DNA of 64,000 bases from an uncultured Alphaproteobacteria bacterium (GCA_902613845.1 CACMIW010000007.1:1-64000), one strand, 5' to 3'; positions 1-9,026 are shown, numbered from the stretch's first letter. Translations and numbers: made by a program. The notes: a model not told the origin generated them from the letters alone.

Positions 1-200
1 CCAAAAGCTTTGAAAGAGTTCTCTCCAGAGATAACTAAGTTTTTTTTATTTAATAAGTTTTTGGTAAATTTGAATTTTATATTTTCAATAGATCTCTCTA
101 TGACTATCTCATCCATAGGTAGAGATATACTTTTTTTGGAAAAAGGACTGACATAACCTCCTGAAAGAAGATTGTTGATAACTCCCAAATACTTACTCAT
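1..200 (-). CDS. sn-glycerol-1-phosphate dehydrogenase-like protein, N-terminal part (cut by window edge)
   Basis: An ATG at 198-200 on the minus strand opens a frame of 66 codons with no stop up to the window edge. The peptide begins MSKYLGVINNLLSGGYVSP and aligns without gaps to the first 68 residues of the 433-residue enzyme at 21114 (shared M..Y.GVI..L..G..V.P, later P...I.I..S and NL.....F.A.G). I therefore read it as a paralogue of that iron-dependent-alcohol-dehydrogenase/G1PDH (AraM/EgsA-like) family member. The catalytic and metal-binding parts lie outside the window. It is transcribed divergently from the transporter operon at 312, so it probably belongs to the same catabolic locus. 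Family call rests only on the internal alignment. Confidence 0.6.
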   Translation of the reverse strand, partial: MSKYLGVINNLLSGGYVSPFSKKSISLPMDEIVIERSIENIKFKFTKNLLNKKNLVISGENSFKAF

Positions 201-311
201 TTTCGCTGAAAATTATGACCTTTTTTTTGAACATCACTATTAAAATAACATAAATCACGTTGTCTTTAATATGTTTAATGCTAATCTTATAAATAATAGG
301 AGGAATATAAT
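201..311. promoter_or_regulatory. Divergent promoter region with strong ribosome binding site for the first binding protein
   Basis: This 111-bp gap separates two divergently read genes and must hold both promoters. The only sharp signal is AGGAGG at 298-303, eight bases before the ATG at 312, a much better Shine-Dalgarno than most genes here have, as expected for a highly translated binding protein. A weak sigma70-like pair on the plus strand is TTGTCT at 260-265 and TAATCT at 282-287 with a 16-base spacer. I see no clear operator palindrome. Confidence 0.4.
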
Positions 312-1766
312 ATGTCTCATTCGAAGATGAAGAGTGCTATTGATACTTTCCTTAAGGGAAAAATGTCTAGACGTGATCTCCTAATCAAAGCTGGAAAATA
401 TGGTATTGGATTTGCTGCATTAACCAAGTTAATGGGAATGCAAGTAACTAGTGCTTTAGCTGCCCAAGATTTTGATTGGAAGAAACACAGTGGCACTACA
501 ATAAAACTTTTAATGAATAAACATCCTTACATGGATTCCATGATTGCAGAACTTGACAACTTCAAAGCTCTAACAGGTATGAATGTTGAATATGACATTT
601 TTGCAGAAGATGTTTATTTTGACAAAGTAACAGCTGCTTTATCATCAAAGTCATCAGAGTACGATGCATTTATGACAGGTGCTTACATGACTTGGACTTA
701 TGGTCCAGCAGGATGGTGTGCAGATTTAAATGACTTTATTCAGGACTCAAATAAAACAAATCCAAGTTACAACTGGAATGATGTAGTAGGTAATTTAAGA
801 GATGCTTGCTCTTGGAGTGGTGTGGCTGGTGATGTGCCAGGTGCAGCAGGATCCAAACAGTGGTGTATGCCTTGGGGTTTTGAGTTAAACAGTGTTACTT
901 ATAACATGAGATATTTTGAAAAGGCGGGTATGAAGCCCCCAGGAGATCTTGTTGAAATGACAGATCAAGCAGAATATTTCACAAAAAATGCTGGATCAAA
1001 TGAATGGTCTTATGGTATCGGAACCAGAGGAAGTAGAAGTTGGGCAACAATCCACCCAGGATTTATGTCAGCATATGCTAACTACGGACTAGTTGATTTT
1101 GAGAATAATGGTGGAAAATTAAAAGCTGCTATGAACTCTCAAGCGTCTAAAGACTTCCATAAACAATGGGTAAAAATGATATCATCTTCTGGACCTGCAA
1201 ACTGGTCTGGTTACACATGGTATGAAGTAGGAAATGATATTGGAGCTGGAGCTTCGGCTATGATTTTCGATGCTGATATTTTAGGATACTTCTTTAACGG
1301 GAACCCAGAAAATAAAGAAGCTGGAAACTTTGGTTTCCATGGTTTCACGCCTAATCCAAGTGCAAGTGCTCCAACACCTAACGTTTGGATCTGGTCTCTA
1401 GCTATGAGCAACTTCTCTAAAAAGAAGGATGCTGCTTGGTACTGGATGCAATGGTGTAATGGACCAGAAAATGCAATGGCTGGTGGTGTTAAACATAACC
1501 AAGTGAACCCTGTGAGAGAGTCTGTTTGGGCCTCAGGTGATTTTGACGATAAAATTCGTGGAACATCTCCTGGTTACATGGAGCAATATAACAGCTCAAT
1601 AGATGGATCAAAAATCCACTTCACAGCTCAGCCTTTATTCTTTGAAACAACAACAGAATGGGCTGCAGCACTTCAAGAGATGCAAACAGGATCAAATGTT
1701 GATGAAACACTTGATAAATTAGCATCTAAGATTGACAGAATGATGAAAGATGTTGGTCTAGCTTAA
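312..1766 (+). CDS. Tat-exported sugar/polyol ABC transporter substrate-binding protein (CUT1 type)
   Basis: This periplasmic solute-binding protein feeds the importer encoded just downstream. Residues 19-24 read SRRDLL, a twin-arginine motif, followed by a hydrophobic stretch and a probable cleavage at ALA-AQ near residue 50, so it is likely exported folded by Tat. At 484 aa it is longer than typical CUT1 maltose-type binding proteins (about 400-430) and rich in Trp/Tyr in the mature part, which suits carbohydrate stacking. The start is fixed by AGGAGG eight bases upstream. A stem-loop separates it from the permeases, a common way to keep binding-protein mRNA in excess. The ligand cannot be read from sequence; kinases downstream suggest a polyol or pentose/tetrose-like sugar. 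Confidence 0.88.
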   Translation: MSHSKMKSAIDTFLKGKMSRRDLLIKAGKYGIGFAALTKLMGMQVTSALAAQDFDWKKHSGTTIKLLMNKHPYMDSMIAELDNFKALTGMNVEYDIFAEDVYFDKVTAALSSKSSEYDAFMTGAYMTWTYGPAGWCADLNDFIQDSNKTNPSYNWNDVVGNLRDACSWSGVAGDVPGAAGSKQWCMPWGFELNSVTYNMRYFEKAGMKPPGDLVEMTDQAEYFTKNAGSNEWSYGIGTRGSRSWATIHPGFMSAYANYGLVDFENNGGKLKAAMNSQASKDFHKQWVKMISSSGPANWSGYTWYEVGNDIGAGASAMIFDADILGYFFNGNPENKEAGNFGFHGFTPNPSASAPTPNVWIWSLAMSNFSKKKDAAWYWMQWCNGPENAMAGGVKHNQVNPVRESVWASGDFDDKIRGTSPGYMEQYNSSIDGSKIHFTAQPLFFETTTEWAAALQEMQTGSNVDETLDKLASKIDRMMKDVGLA

Positions 1767-1781
1767 TAACCTCCTTGTTTT

Positions 1782-1813
1782 CTACACCGTTTTATCTCGA
1801 TAAAGCGGTGTAG
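1782..1813 (+). promoter_or_regulatory. Intercistronic stem-loop between binding protein and permease genes
   Basis: CTACACCG at 1782-1789 pairs with CGGTGTAG at 1806-1813, and the flanking T/A-rich arms extend the stem to 14 pairs (one G-T wobble) around a CTCG tetraloop at 1796-1799. No T-run follows, so it looks like a 3'-end stabiliser or partial attenuator rather than a full terminator. The permease ATG is only ten bases downstream, so the hairpin may also limit permease translation. Confidence 0.7.
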
Positions 1814-1822
1814 ATCTTTAAG

Positions 1823-2713
1823 ATGAAAATTAACCGTAAACTTTTTCCCTATGTACTTACTTTACCTGCTTTGCTTGTATGTGTTGGTATATTAATTCCT
1901 TTTTTTACTGCAGTTTACTATTCGCTTCAAAGATACAATTTGAAAATGCCTCACATGAAGGGTTTTATTTGGTTTGACAATTATGTAAATATATTTACGG
2001 ATCCTTCTTTTTGGAACACAATAAGAGTCTCACTCACATATACATTTTTTACAATAATTATTGAACTTTTACTTGGACTTGGAATAGCTTTACTTTTAGC
2101 TAAACGTACTTGGCTTAATAATGTTTTGGGTGTTTTATTAGTTCTACCTCTAATGATAGCACCAGCTCTTGCCTCTTTAATTTGGAGACTTTTAATTAAT
2201 CCTAATTTTGGTGTTGTTAATTATATTTTATCGTTTTTGGGATTAGAGGATTTCACTTGGGCTAGTCACCCAGATACAGTTTTATTTACTTTGATCATGG
2301 TAGATGTATGGGTATTTACACCATTTATAATGATTTTACTTTTAGCGGGTTTAAGATCACTTCCAAGGCAACCTTTTGAAGCTGCCGAACTAGACGGTGT
2401 ACCCGAGTACTATAAATTTTTCAGGATTACCCTTCCGATGTTGTTCCCCTTTATCCTAACTGCCTCACTATTTAGATTATTAGAGAGCATACAACAATTT
2501 GACATTATTTATGCTCTCTCTCAAGGTGGGCCAGGTGAAAGTAGTATGGTTTTTCAAGTTTCGGCATACCTTCAAACTTTCCAATACACTAATATTGGAA
2601 AAGCTGCTGCGATGATGGTTGTTTTATGGGCAATTTGTTATTTCTTATGTCATGTTTTTGTACAACAATGGCATAAGCTAAAAATTAAAACTAAAGGGGA
2701 GCTGCTTCAATGA
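1823..2713 (+). CDS. ABC sugar transporter permease, MalF-type
   Basis: This inner-membrane subunit of the first CUT1 importer has 296 aa and about six hydrophobic segments, starting with one at residues 8-30. The cytoplasmic EAA loop is well kept (EAAELDGVPEYYKFFRITLP, about residues 190-210), the contact site for the ATPase subunit. Its neighbour's ATG overlaps its stop by four bases (2710-2713), so the two permeases are translationally coupled. There is no clear Shine-Dalgarno; the upstream hairpin ends ten bases before the ATG. Together with the gene at 2710 it should form the heterodimeric channel. Family assignment is firm; substrate is not known. Confidence 0.88.
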   Translation: MKINRKLFPYVLTLPALLVCVGILIPFFTAVYYSLQRYNLKMPHMKGFIWFDNYVNIFTDPSFWNTIRVSLTYTFFTIIIELLLGLGIALLLAKRTWLNNVLGVLLVLPLMIAPALASLIWRLLINPNFGVVNYILSFLGLEDFTWASHPDTVLFTLIMVDVWVFTPFIMILLLAGLRSLPRQPFEAAELDGVPEYYKFFRITLPMLFPFILTASLFRLLESIQQFDIIYALSQGGPGESSMVFQVSAYLQTFQYTNIGKAAAMMVVLWAICYFLCHVFVQQWHKLKIKTKGELLQ

Positions 2714-3564
2714 GTATTAATGTATGGAGCATTCTTAAATTTTTTGCTTACGTGGCTATAATTATGTTTTTTTTATTCCCAATAGCTTGGATTTTTAACA
2801 TGTCTTTTATGACTAATGATGAAATTTTAAGAAAAGTGCCAGTTTTATTTTATGAACCCACTTTTAAAAATTATATAGGTCTATGGGAGGGAGAAATTGC
2901 AATTGAAGGTTTTGCCACAATGTATGTTTATTTCAAACAAAATTTAATTAATAGTGCAATACTCTCAGTTGGTTCGGTTTCAGTAACATTACTTCTAGGG
3001 GTTCCGGCTGCATATGCTTTTGCTAGATATAAGTTTAAGGGAGGCGAGGACATAGCTTTCACACTTCTAAGTTTTAGATTTGCTCCAGCGTTACTAATTA
3101 TTCTTCCACTAAATCTATATTTTTCAGAAATAGGATTATACGACAGCTACTTTGCTTTAATATGGGTATATCAATTAATAACACTCCCTCTTTTATTATG
3201 GATAGTTAGAGGTTACTTTGAGGACATAAGCCCAGATATCGAATATGCTTATAGATTAGACGGTCATTCTTGGTTTCAATCTTTTTGGAAAATTTCAATA
3301 CCATTAGCTAAACCTGGAATAGCAGCTGCATCCTTATTATGTTTCATATATGCTTGGAATAATTTTGTATTTGCGCTTATACTTGGCTCAAGTCAGATTC
3401 AACCAGTCACTGTTGGTGCGTTAGCATTTATTACTGCCAGCGCGATACCTTATGGTTTAATTGCGTGTGGTATTGTTGTTTCAGTTTTACCAACTTTAAT
3501 TTTAGCATTATTTATTCAAAAATATCTTGTACAAGGATTAAGTCTAGGCGCCATTAAAGGATAA
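2710..3564 (+). CDS. ABC sugar transporter permease, MalG-type
   Basis: This is the second membrane subunit of the first importer, 284 aa with about six membrane segments. The MalG-type EAA loop reads EYAYRLDGHSWFQSFWKISI around residues 178-197, with EAA changed to EYA but the glycine kept. The C-terminus ends QGLSLGAIKG, the usual MalG-type ending. It starts inside the stop of the MalF-type gene and is followed two bases later by the first ATPase gene. The membrane pair plus two different ATPases matches the layout of the Rhizobium leguminosarum GlpSTPQV glycerol system (known from literature); similarity to that system is inference. Confidence 0.88.
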   Translation: MSINVWSILKFFAYVAIIMFFLFPIAWIFNMSFMTNDEILRKVPVLFYEPTFKNYIGLWEGEIAIEGFATMYVYFKQNLINSAILSVGSVSVTLLLGVPAAYAFARYKFKGGEDIAFTLLSFRFAPALLIILPLNLYFSEIGLYDSYFALIWVYQLITLPLLLWIVRGYFEDISPDIEYAYRLDGHSWFQSFWKISIPLAKPGIAAASLLCFIYAWNNFVFALILGSSQIQPVTVGALAFITASAIPYGLIACGIVVSVLPTLILALFIQKYLVQGLSLGAIKG

Positions 3565-3566
3565 GG

Positions 3567-4655
3567 ATGTCTTATTTAGATTTAGATAATTTATCCAAAA
3601 GTTTTAAAGACGATAAAATAATTTCTAATTTAAATGCCAAGATTGAAAAAGGAGAATTTTTTGTAGTTTTTGGCCCGTCTGGATCAGGCAAAACTGTCTT
3701 ATTAAGACTTTTATCTGGAATTATGATGGCAGACAGTGGTGAAATAAAAATGGATAATCAAATAATTAACGAACTTCACCCTGAAGAAAGAGATGTATCC
3801 ATGGCATTTCAAAATTTTGCTTTATACCCCCATATGAAGGCATACGAAAATATTGCTAGCCCACTAAGGGCAAAAAACAAAAATATGCCAGAAAATGAAA
3901 TTCATGAAAAAGTCAATGAAATCGCCAATCTTTTAAAAATAGGGCATGTCCTTAATCAATTTCCAAAAGAATTATCTAATGGTCAAAAACAGAGAACATC
4001 ACTTGCAAGAAGTTTGGTGGACAAGCCATCTGTGGTTTTGTTAGACGATCCGCTAAGGAATGTTGATGCTAAAATTAGATTTGAAATGAGACTTGAACTA
4101 CCAAAGGTTTTAAAAGAATTTAATACGACTGTAATTTACATTACTCAAGATTTCAGAGAAGCTATGGCTTTGGGGGATAGAATAGCAGTTTTATATGACG
4201 GTAAATTTAATGATATTGACTCTCCAAAAAATATATATCAAAACCCTTCTTCATTAACTACCGCAAAGCTTTTTGGAGACCCTACAATTAACAATTTTGA
4301 TGCAACTATTAAAAAGCAAGATGGTTTTGTCGAAGTCGATGTAAATGGTGAAATTTTTAATTTAAAAAGAAATACTAAAATTCAAGATGGCAAATGCATT
4401 GTTGGCATACGTCCAGAAGATATAGTCTTATCGAACGATCACTCTGAAAATTCTATAGAAGTGGAGTTCAGAACAAAGACCCCTTTAAATTTGAGGATAG
4501 TATTTTTAGTCAGATTGAAAAATGGCTTGGAGCTTTTATGTTCAACGACAGAAGAGGAGTCACATTTAATTGATGAAAACAAAAAAATGTATATTTCTTT
4601 TATAGAGGAAAAATCACATTTTTTTGACATAGAAACAAAAAGGAATTTAGAGTAG
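3567..4655 (+). CDS. ABC transporter ATPase, UgpC/MalK-like, with altered catalytic residues
   Basis: This is one of two dissimilar nucleotide-binding subunits of the first importer, 362 aa. Walker A is intact (GPSGSGKT, 36-43) and the Q-loop glutamine is present (Q82). Three key positions depart from the family: the signature is LSNGQ (136-140) rather than LSGGQ, the residue after the Walker B aspartate is D161 in place of the catalytic glutamate, and the H-loop reads TQD with Q194 in place of histidine. A C-terminal MalK-type regulatory/OB-fold region follows from about residue 235. It starts two bases after the permease stop and abuts the next ATPase. Its own ATP site is predicted to bind but hydrolyse poorly, so it probably works as the partner of the ATPase at 4656. 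Confidence 0.88.
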   Translation: MSYLDLDNLSKSFKDDKIISNLNAKIEKGEFFVVFGPSGSGKTVLLRLLSGIMMADSGEIKMDNQIINELHPEERDVSMAFQNFALYPHMKAYENIASPLRAKNKNMPENEIHEKVNEIANLLKIGHVLNQFPKELSNGQKQRTSLARSLVDKPSVVLLDDPLRNVDAKIRFEMRLELPKVLKEFNTTVIYITQDFREAMALGDRIAVLYDGKFNDIDSPKNIYQNPSSLTTAKLFGDPTINNFDATIKKQDGFVEVDVNGEIFNLKRNTKIQDGKCIVGIRPEDIVLSNDHSENSIEVEFRTKTPLNLRIVFLVRLKNGLELLCSTTEEESHLIDENKKMYISFIEEKSHFFDIETKRNLE

Positions 4656-5789
4656 TTGGCAAAAGTAACATTAGAAAATTTAAATAAAATTTTTGTCTCA
4701 AAAATTGGAAAAGATGTCAAAGCCGTAAATGACTTTAATTTATTATTAGAGGATGGAGAAATTCTAGCTCTACTTGGATCATCAGGCTGTGGAAAAACAA
4801 CAACATTAAGAATGATAGCTGGATTTGAAACTGCAACTTCTGGTCAAATCAAAATAGGTGAAAGAATTGTAAATGACTTAAAACCTGCTGATAGAAATGT
4901 GGCTATGGCATTTGAGGGATATGCTCTTTACCCACCATTAACTGTTAAGGATAATATCGCTTTTAGCTTAATGAGAGAAAAGATATCAAAAGATAAAGTT
5001 GACTCAAAAGTAATGGAAGTAGCAGAATTGCTTGAAATTACTGATATTTTGGAAAGATATCCGCCATCTATCTCTGGAGGTCAACAACAAAGAGTTAGTT
5101 TAGCCAGGGCACTTGTCAGAGACTCTGACGCATTATTACTAGATGAGCCAATGTCTCAACTTGAGCCACAACTAAGAGCTGTTCTAAGAGCTAGAGTAAA
5201 AGACTATATTCAACATAATAACAAGACAGTTATTTTTGTTACACATGATCAAACCGAAGCTGTTGCTTTAGCTGATAAAATTGCAGTCATGGAAAATGGC
5301 GATTTAAAACAATTAGCATCACCATATGAAATAAGTGCAAAACCATCAAATGTATTTGTAGCTTCTTTTATTGGAGAACCACCAATGAATATTTTAAGAG
5401 CAAAAATTAATAAAACTAATAACACATTAAAATTTGAAATATTAAATGAAAAAAATGAAAAAACATTCTCAATTAATTTTAATAATGAAAGTATACAAAA
5501 AGAAAATTTAAACAAATTAGCAAACGATCAATTAATTACTTTAGGCATTAGACCTCATAAAATTTTCTTCAATCAAAAAGATTCTAACTTTGATGGTAAG
5601 GCAAGCAGTTCTTCGTATCATTGGTTAGGTGACCAAGTCCATATTGGTATTGAAATTAATGGCTCTTCTATCATTGGAGTTGCAGACAGGAATTTTGAAC
5701 CAAGCTCTGATGTAAAATTAAATTTTCCTCTAGAGTCCATAAATATTTTTAATCTTGAAACTGAGGAAGTAATTCTTAACGGATTATAA
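4656..5789 (+). CDS. ABC transporter ATPase, UgpC/MalK-like, canonical Walker B and H-loop
   Basis: This is the second ATPase subunit of the first importer, 377 aa, beginning at a TTG immediately after the preceding stop. Walker A is GSSGCGKT (41-48), the signature is ISGGQQQR, Walker B is LLLDEP with the catalytic glutamate, and the H-loop is VTHD, so this subunit should carry the active hydrolysis site. The Q-loop position is glutamate (E87, in AFEGYALYP) instead of glutamine. I recall AFEGYALYP from alphaproteobacterial paralogues of this type, so it may be a subfamily trait. A C-terminal regulatory domain follows. The gene overlaps the kinase downstream by one base. Confidence 0.88.
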   Translation: MAKVTLENLNKIFVSKIGKDVKAVNDFNLLLEDGEILALLGSSGCGKTTTLRMIAGFETATSGQIKIGERIVNDLKPADRNVAMAFEGYALYPPLTVKDNIAFSLMREKISKDKVDSKVMEVAELLEITDILERYPPSISGGQQQRVSLARALVRDSDALLLDEPMSQLEPQLRAVLRARVKDYIQHNNKTVIFVTHDQTEAVALADKIAVMENGDLKQLASPYEISAKPSNVFVASFIGEPPMNILRAKINKTNNTLKFEILNEKNEKTFSINFNNESIQKENLNKLANDQLITLGIRPHKIFFNQKDSNFDGKASSSSYHWLGDQVHIGIEINGSSIIGVADRNFEPSSDVKLNFPLESINIFNLETEEVILNGL

Positions 5790-7357
5790 TGTCCAAAGAA
5801 ATAATTGTAGGATTAGACGCGGGCACATCATTAATTAAATTTGTAGCTTTTGATAAATATGGAAAGTACATCGACTCTGCATCAGTCGAAAATAAGGTTT
5901 ATTATAGAGAAGGTGGTAAGGCAGAGCAAAATCTTGAAGAAACTTGGAATAAAGTCATTGAAGCATTTAAATTGTTGAATAACAAGATTGATCGTTTGTC
6001 TGAAAAATTAGAAGCTATCTGTATAACTGGTCAAGGTGATGGATCTTGGCCAATAGATAAAGAAGGCGCTCCTGTCGGAGACGCAGCACTTTGGCTAGAT
6101 GGTAGATCGGGGGATATTATTGATAACTGGAGAAACTCTGAAATAGGCCCTAAAATTACTGAAATCACTCATACGGGTCTGAATCCCTCCATGCAAAGTG
6201 GTCAAATGTTTCATATCTTTAAAAACGAACCTGAGAGATTTAATAAAATTGACAAAGTTATCAGATGTAAAGATTGGATTTTTTATAAGCTTACTGGTGA
6301 ACTAGTTACAGATATTAGTGAGTCTTTTATGACATGGGGGTCACCAATTGAAAGAAAATACAAGAATGAAGTATTTGAAATTTTCAATTTTAAGCAAATG
6401 AAAGAAAAATTACCTGAACCTGTTGATAGCACCGATTATGTTGGAAAACTTTCTAGTCAATCAGCAAAAATAATATCTTTAAATGAAGGATTGCCAATAG
6501 TGTTGGCACCTGTAGATGTTGTATGCTCAGGTATAGGAAGTGGTTTCGTTGATAAGAAAAAAAAAATAGGTTGTACAATTCTAGGTACAGCTGGAATTCA
6601 TATTTTTACAGATTTTGAAAATAAGAAACCTAATTTCAAGAAACAACTTGGATACACTTGTTCTTTAGCAGGCTCTCCTGCAAATGCAAAAATGGTTTCA
6701 AATATGGTTGCATCATTAAACACCGATTGGCTAATAGAAATTTTTAATTCTTTTTCTAAAGATATTAATGGAAGTGATCTTGAAAAAAAAAATATTCTTG
6801 AGTTATTTGAAAAAAATGCATCTTTAGCTGATCCTGCAAAAATATTTTATCATCCATTTATCTCCCCTAATGGAGAAAGAGGGCCATTTGTAAATGTTAA
6901 GGCTAGAGCGCAATTTTTAGGTCTTAATACAACTACAAAAGTTTATGACTTAGTAAGGGCTTTGTATGAGTCATTAGCTTATGCGTGCAAAGATTGTTAT
7001 TCGGAGTTTGGAGCTGAGCTCGAACTTCTTAGGTTAACTGGTGGCGCAAGTAACAGTTCTCTAGTAAGAAAAATTGTTGGTTCGGTTAATCAATTAGATA
7101 CTCAGGTTATTGAAAACAGTGAACAAGGTGCTGCTGGTGCATGTATGGTAGGAATGATTGCTTTAAACGAAGCCAAGTCATACGAGGATCTTAATGTCAA
7201 ATGGGTAAACCAATATCTAAAAAATGTTGAAAAATTTGATGAAAAATTATCATTTATTTATGAAAAAGCATTTTCTGTTTATAAGAAGGGATATGAAAAT
7301 ATGAGTGAATTTTGGAATTCAAATTATAATTTTCAAAACAAAATAAATGAAAATTAG
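5789..7357 (+). CDS. FGGY-family carbohydrate kinase, erythritol-kinase-like (EryA-like)
   Basis: A 522-aa sugar/polyol kinase. The N-terminal phosphate loop is GLDAGTSLIKFVAF (8-21), the substrate-domain motif is GQGDGSWPID, and the C-terminal ATP-binding motif is LTGGASNSSL. Several blocks (GQGDG.W, WLD.R, CKDW, ILYHP-like FYHPFIS..GERGPFVN, EQGAAGA) match what I remember of Brucella EryA rather than glycerol or xylulose kinases. EryA phosphorylates erythritol; tetritol or a related polyol is therefore the best guess at substrate. It overlaps the ATPase by one base and the next dehydrogenase by eleven, so uptake and phosphorylation are translationally linked. The EryB and EryC partners of the classical pathway are not seen here. 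Confidence 0.8.
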   Translation: MSKEIIVGLDAGTSLIKFVAFDKYGKYIDSASVENKVYYREGGKAEQNLEETWNKVIEAFKLLNNKIDRLSEKLEAICITGQGDGSWPIDKEGAPVGDAALWLDGRSGDIIDNWRNSEIGPKITEITHTGLNPSMQSGQMFHIFKNEPERFNKIDKVIRCKDWIFYKLTGELVTDISESFMTWGSPIERKYKNEVFEIFNFKQMKEKLPEPVDSTDYVGKLSSQSAKIISLNEGLPIVLAPVDVVCSGIGSGFVDKKKKIGCTILGTAGIHIFTDFENKKPNFKKQLGYTCSLAGSPANAKMVSNMVASLNTDWLIEIFNSFSKDINGSDLEKKNILELFEKNASLADPAKIFYHPFISPNGERGPFVNVKARAQFLGLNTTTKVYDLVRALYESLAYACKDCYSEFGAELELLRLTGGASNSSLVRKIVGSVNQLDTQVIENSEQGAAGACMVGMIALNEAKSYEDLNVKWVNQYLKNVEKFDEKLSFIYEKAFSVYKKGYENMSEFWNSNYNFQNKINEN

Positions 7358-8384
7358 TATTTACGGAGACAGTTTTGTTACATCTGGGATATTTAAATCA
7401 GCACTTATAAATCAAATTGGAAATGATCATAATTTTAAATTAAAAGATGTTAACTGGCCTGACACGCCATTTCATAATGATTATGGAGAGGGAAATTTTA
7501 GTAAAATTAAAGAATATCTCGGAAATGAAGAAGACGTAATAAATTTTATTGAAGATAGTGAAATATTAGTAACTGATCTTGCACCAGTCAGTAAGTCAAT
7601 TTTAGATAATGTGAAAAATCTAAAATACATTGGTGTTTCAAGAGGGGGGCCGGTTAACATTGATTTAGATGCTTGCCAAAAAAAATCAATTATTGTTGCA
7701 AATGCCCCTGGAAGAAATGCTTCTGCTGTAGCAGAGTTTACAGTTGCAAAAATATTAGCACAAACAAGATTAATCACTTTAGGACACACTACATTAATGC
7801 AGGGAGAATGGAGAGGAGATTTATATCGCCTAGATAAAACTGGTAGAGAATTAAGTGAGTTAACCATAGGCCTCATTGGATATAGTCATATAGGAAAATT
7901 AGTAAAAAATTTATTAGTTCCATTTGGATGTAAAATTGTTTTTTCTGATCCATATGTAGAATTAAACAATGAAGATATCGCGGACGGTATAAAAAAAGTA
8001 TCTTTAGAAAACTTATTAGAGATTTCAGATGTAGTATCTATTCATGCAAGAGTCACAAAAGAAACAGTTAATCTTATAGGGAAGAAAGAAATTTCCCTCA
8101 TGAAAAAAGATAGTTATTTAATTAACACTGCTAGAGGACCATTGTTAGATTATAAAGCACTTCACGATGCACTATCTAATGGAAAGCTCAAGGGTGCTGC
8201 CTTAGATACTTTTTACGAGGAACCTTTACCAGAAAATCATATTTTTAAAAATTTAAATAATGTTACTATTACACCTCATATAGCAGGCGCTTCTGTAAAA
8301 ACAGCATATTACGCAGCTGAAGTTATAGCAAAAGATGTTCGAAACTATATTGATGGAAAAAAACTCGTGAATAGGATCTGTTAA
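7347..8384 (+). CDS. D-isomer-specific 2-hydroxyacid dehydrogenase (SerA-like superfamily)
   Basis: A 345-aa NAD-dependent dehydrogenase. The Rossmann signature is GLIGYSHIGKL near residue 170, with the catalytic Arg in NTARGPLLD, Glu in EEPLPENH and His in TPHIAGAS, the complete triad of the family. It lacks the C-terminal ACT domain of true phosphoglycerate dehydrogenases and has a longer N-terminal region. It overlaps the EryA-like kinase and abuts the first class II aldolase, which suggests it oxidises a phosphorylated hydroxyacid or sugar acid derived from the imported substrate rather than making serine. Exact substrate is unknown. Confidence 0.82.
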   Translation: MKISIYGDSFVTSGIFKSALINQIGNDHNFKLKDVNWPDTPFHNDYGEGNFSKIKEYLGNEEDVINFIEDSEILVTDLAPVSKSILDNVKNLKYIGVSRGGPVNIDLDACQKKSIIVANAPGRNASAVAEFTVAKILAQTRLITLGHTTLMQGEWRGDLYRLDKTGRELSELTIGLIGYSHIGKLVKNLLVPFGCKIVFSDPYVELNNEDIADGIKKVSLENLLEISDVVSIHARVTKETVNLIGKKEISLMKKDSYLINTARGPLLDYKALHDALSNGKLKGAALDTFYEEPLPENHIFKNLNNVTITPHIAGASVKTAYYAAEVIAKDVRNYIDGKKLVNRIC

Positions 8385-9026
8385 ATGACAAAAAATGAAA
8401 TAAAAATAAGAAAACAGATAATAGAAGCTTGCCTTTTAATGGAAAAAAAAGGCTTAAATCAAGGTAAAGCGGGCAACATTAGCGTAAGATGGAAAGATGG
8501 GATGCTTATAACACCATCAGGCATTTCCTATGAAGGCATGAAAGCTAAAGATATAGTTTTTGTAGACTCTAAAACCAAATCTCATGGAATATGGAAGCCC
8601 TCAAGTGAGTGGAGATTTCACTTTGACATATTAAAAGGGAGAAAAGAATTTGATGCAGTTGTACACAATCATCCTGCTTATGGTACAGGAATGTCGATAC
8701 TAGGAAAGGATATAAAAGCCTATCACTATATGATTGCTTTTTTAGGTGGTGACACAATTAAATGTTCTACTTTTGCATTACCAGGATCACAAGAATTATC
8801 AGACGCAGCCTTAAAAGCTCTTAAAGGAAGGAAAGCATGTTTATTAGCAAATCATGGTACAATTACGTGTGGTAAAAATTTAGACGAAGCAATGTTTTTA
8901 ACTGAAGAATTTGAAATTTTATGCAAGCAAATTACTATTGCGAAAATAAATGGTAAGCCTCAATTGGTCGAAAAGAAACATATGAAAAAAATAATTGAGG
9001 CTATTAAAATGTATGGTAAATACTAA
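8385..9026 (+). CDS. Class II aldolase/adducin family protein, FucA-like
   Basis: A 213-aa zinc-dependent aldolase or decarboxylase. The phosphate-binding loop GNIS, the catalytic glutamate in SSEWRFHFDI, the zinc ligands in HNHPAYG and the third histidine in ANHGTITCG are all present and correctly ordered for L-fuculose-1-phosphate aldolase relatives. The same family includes 3-oxo-tetronate-4-phosphate decarboxylases, so it may cleave or decarboxylate a four- to six-carbon phosphate. It starts directly after the dehydrogenase stop and overlaps the next aldolase gene. The name FucA-like marks the fold, not the substrate. Confidence 0.83.
   Translation: MTKNEIKIRKQIIEACLLMEKKGLNQGKAGNISVRWKDGMLITPSGISYEGMKAKDIVFVDSKTKSHGIWKPSSEWRFHFDILKGRKEFDAVVHNHPAYGTGMSILGKDIKAYHYMIAFLGGDTIKCSTFALPGSQELSDAALKALKGRKACLLANHGTITCGKNLDEAMFLTEEFEILCKQITIAKINGKPQLVEKKHMKKIIEAIKMYGKY

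Noticed and set aside
4439-4720. Reverse-strand 93-residue frame across the ATPase junction
   Set aside because: It overlaps two well-supported ATPase genes on the other strand and has composition typical of a shadow frame.
6551-6572. Another A-run (in the EryA-like kinase) as a frameshift site
   Set aside because: Long A-runs are frequent in this AT-rich sequence; here it lies in the middle of a conserved domain, where a shift would only yield a useless fragment, unlike in dnaX.
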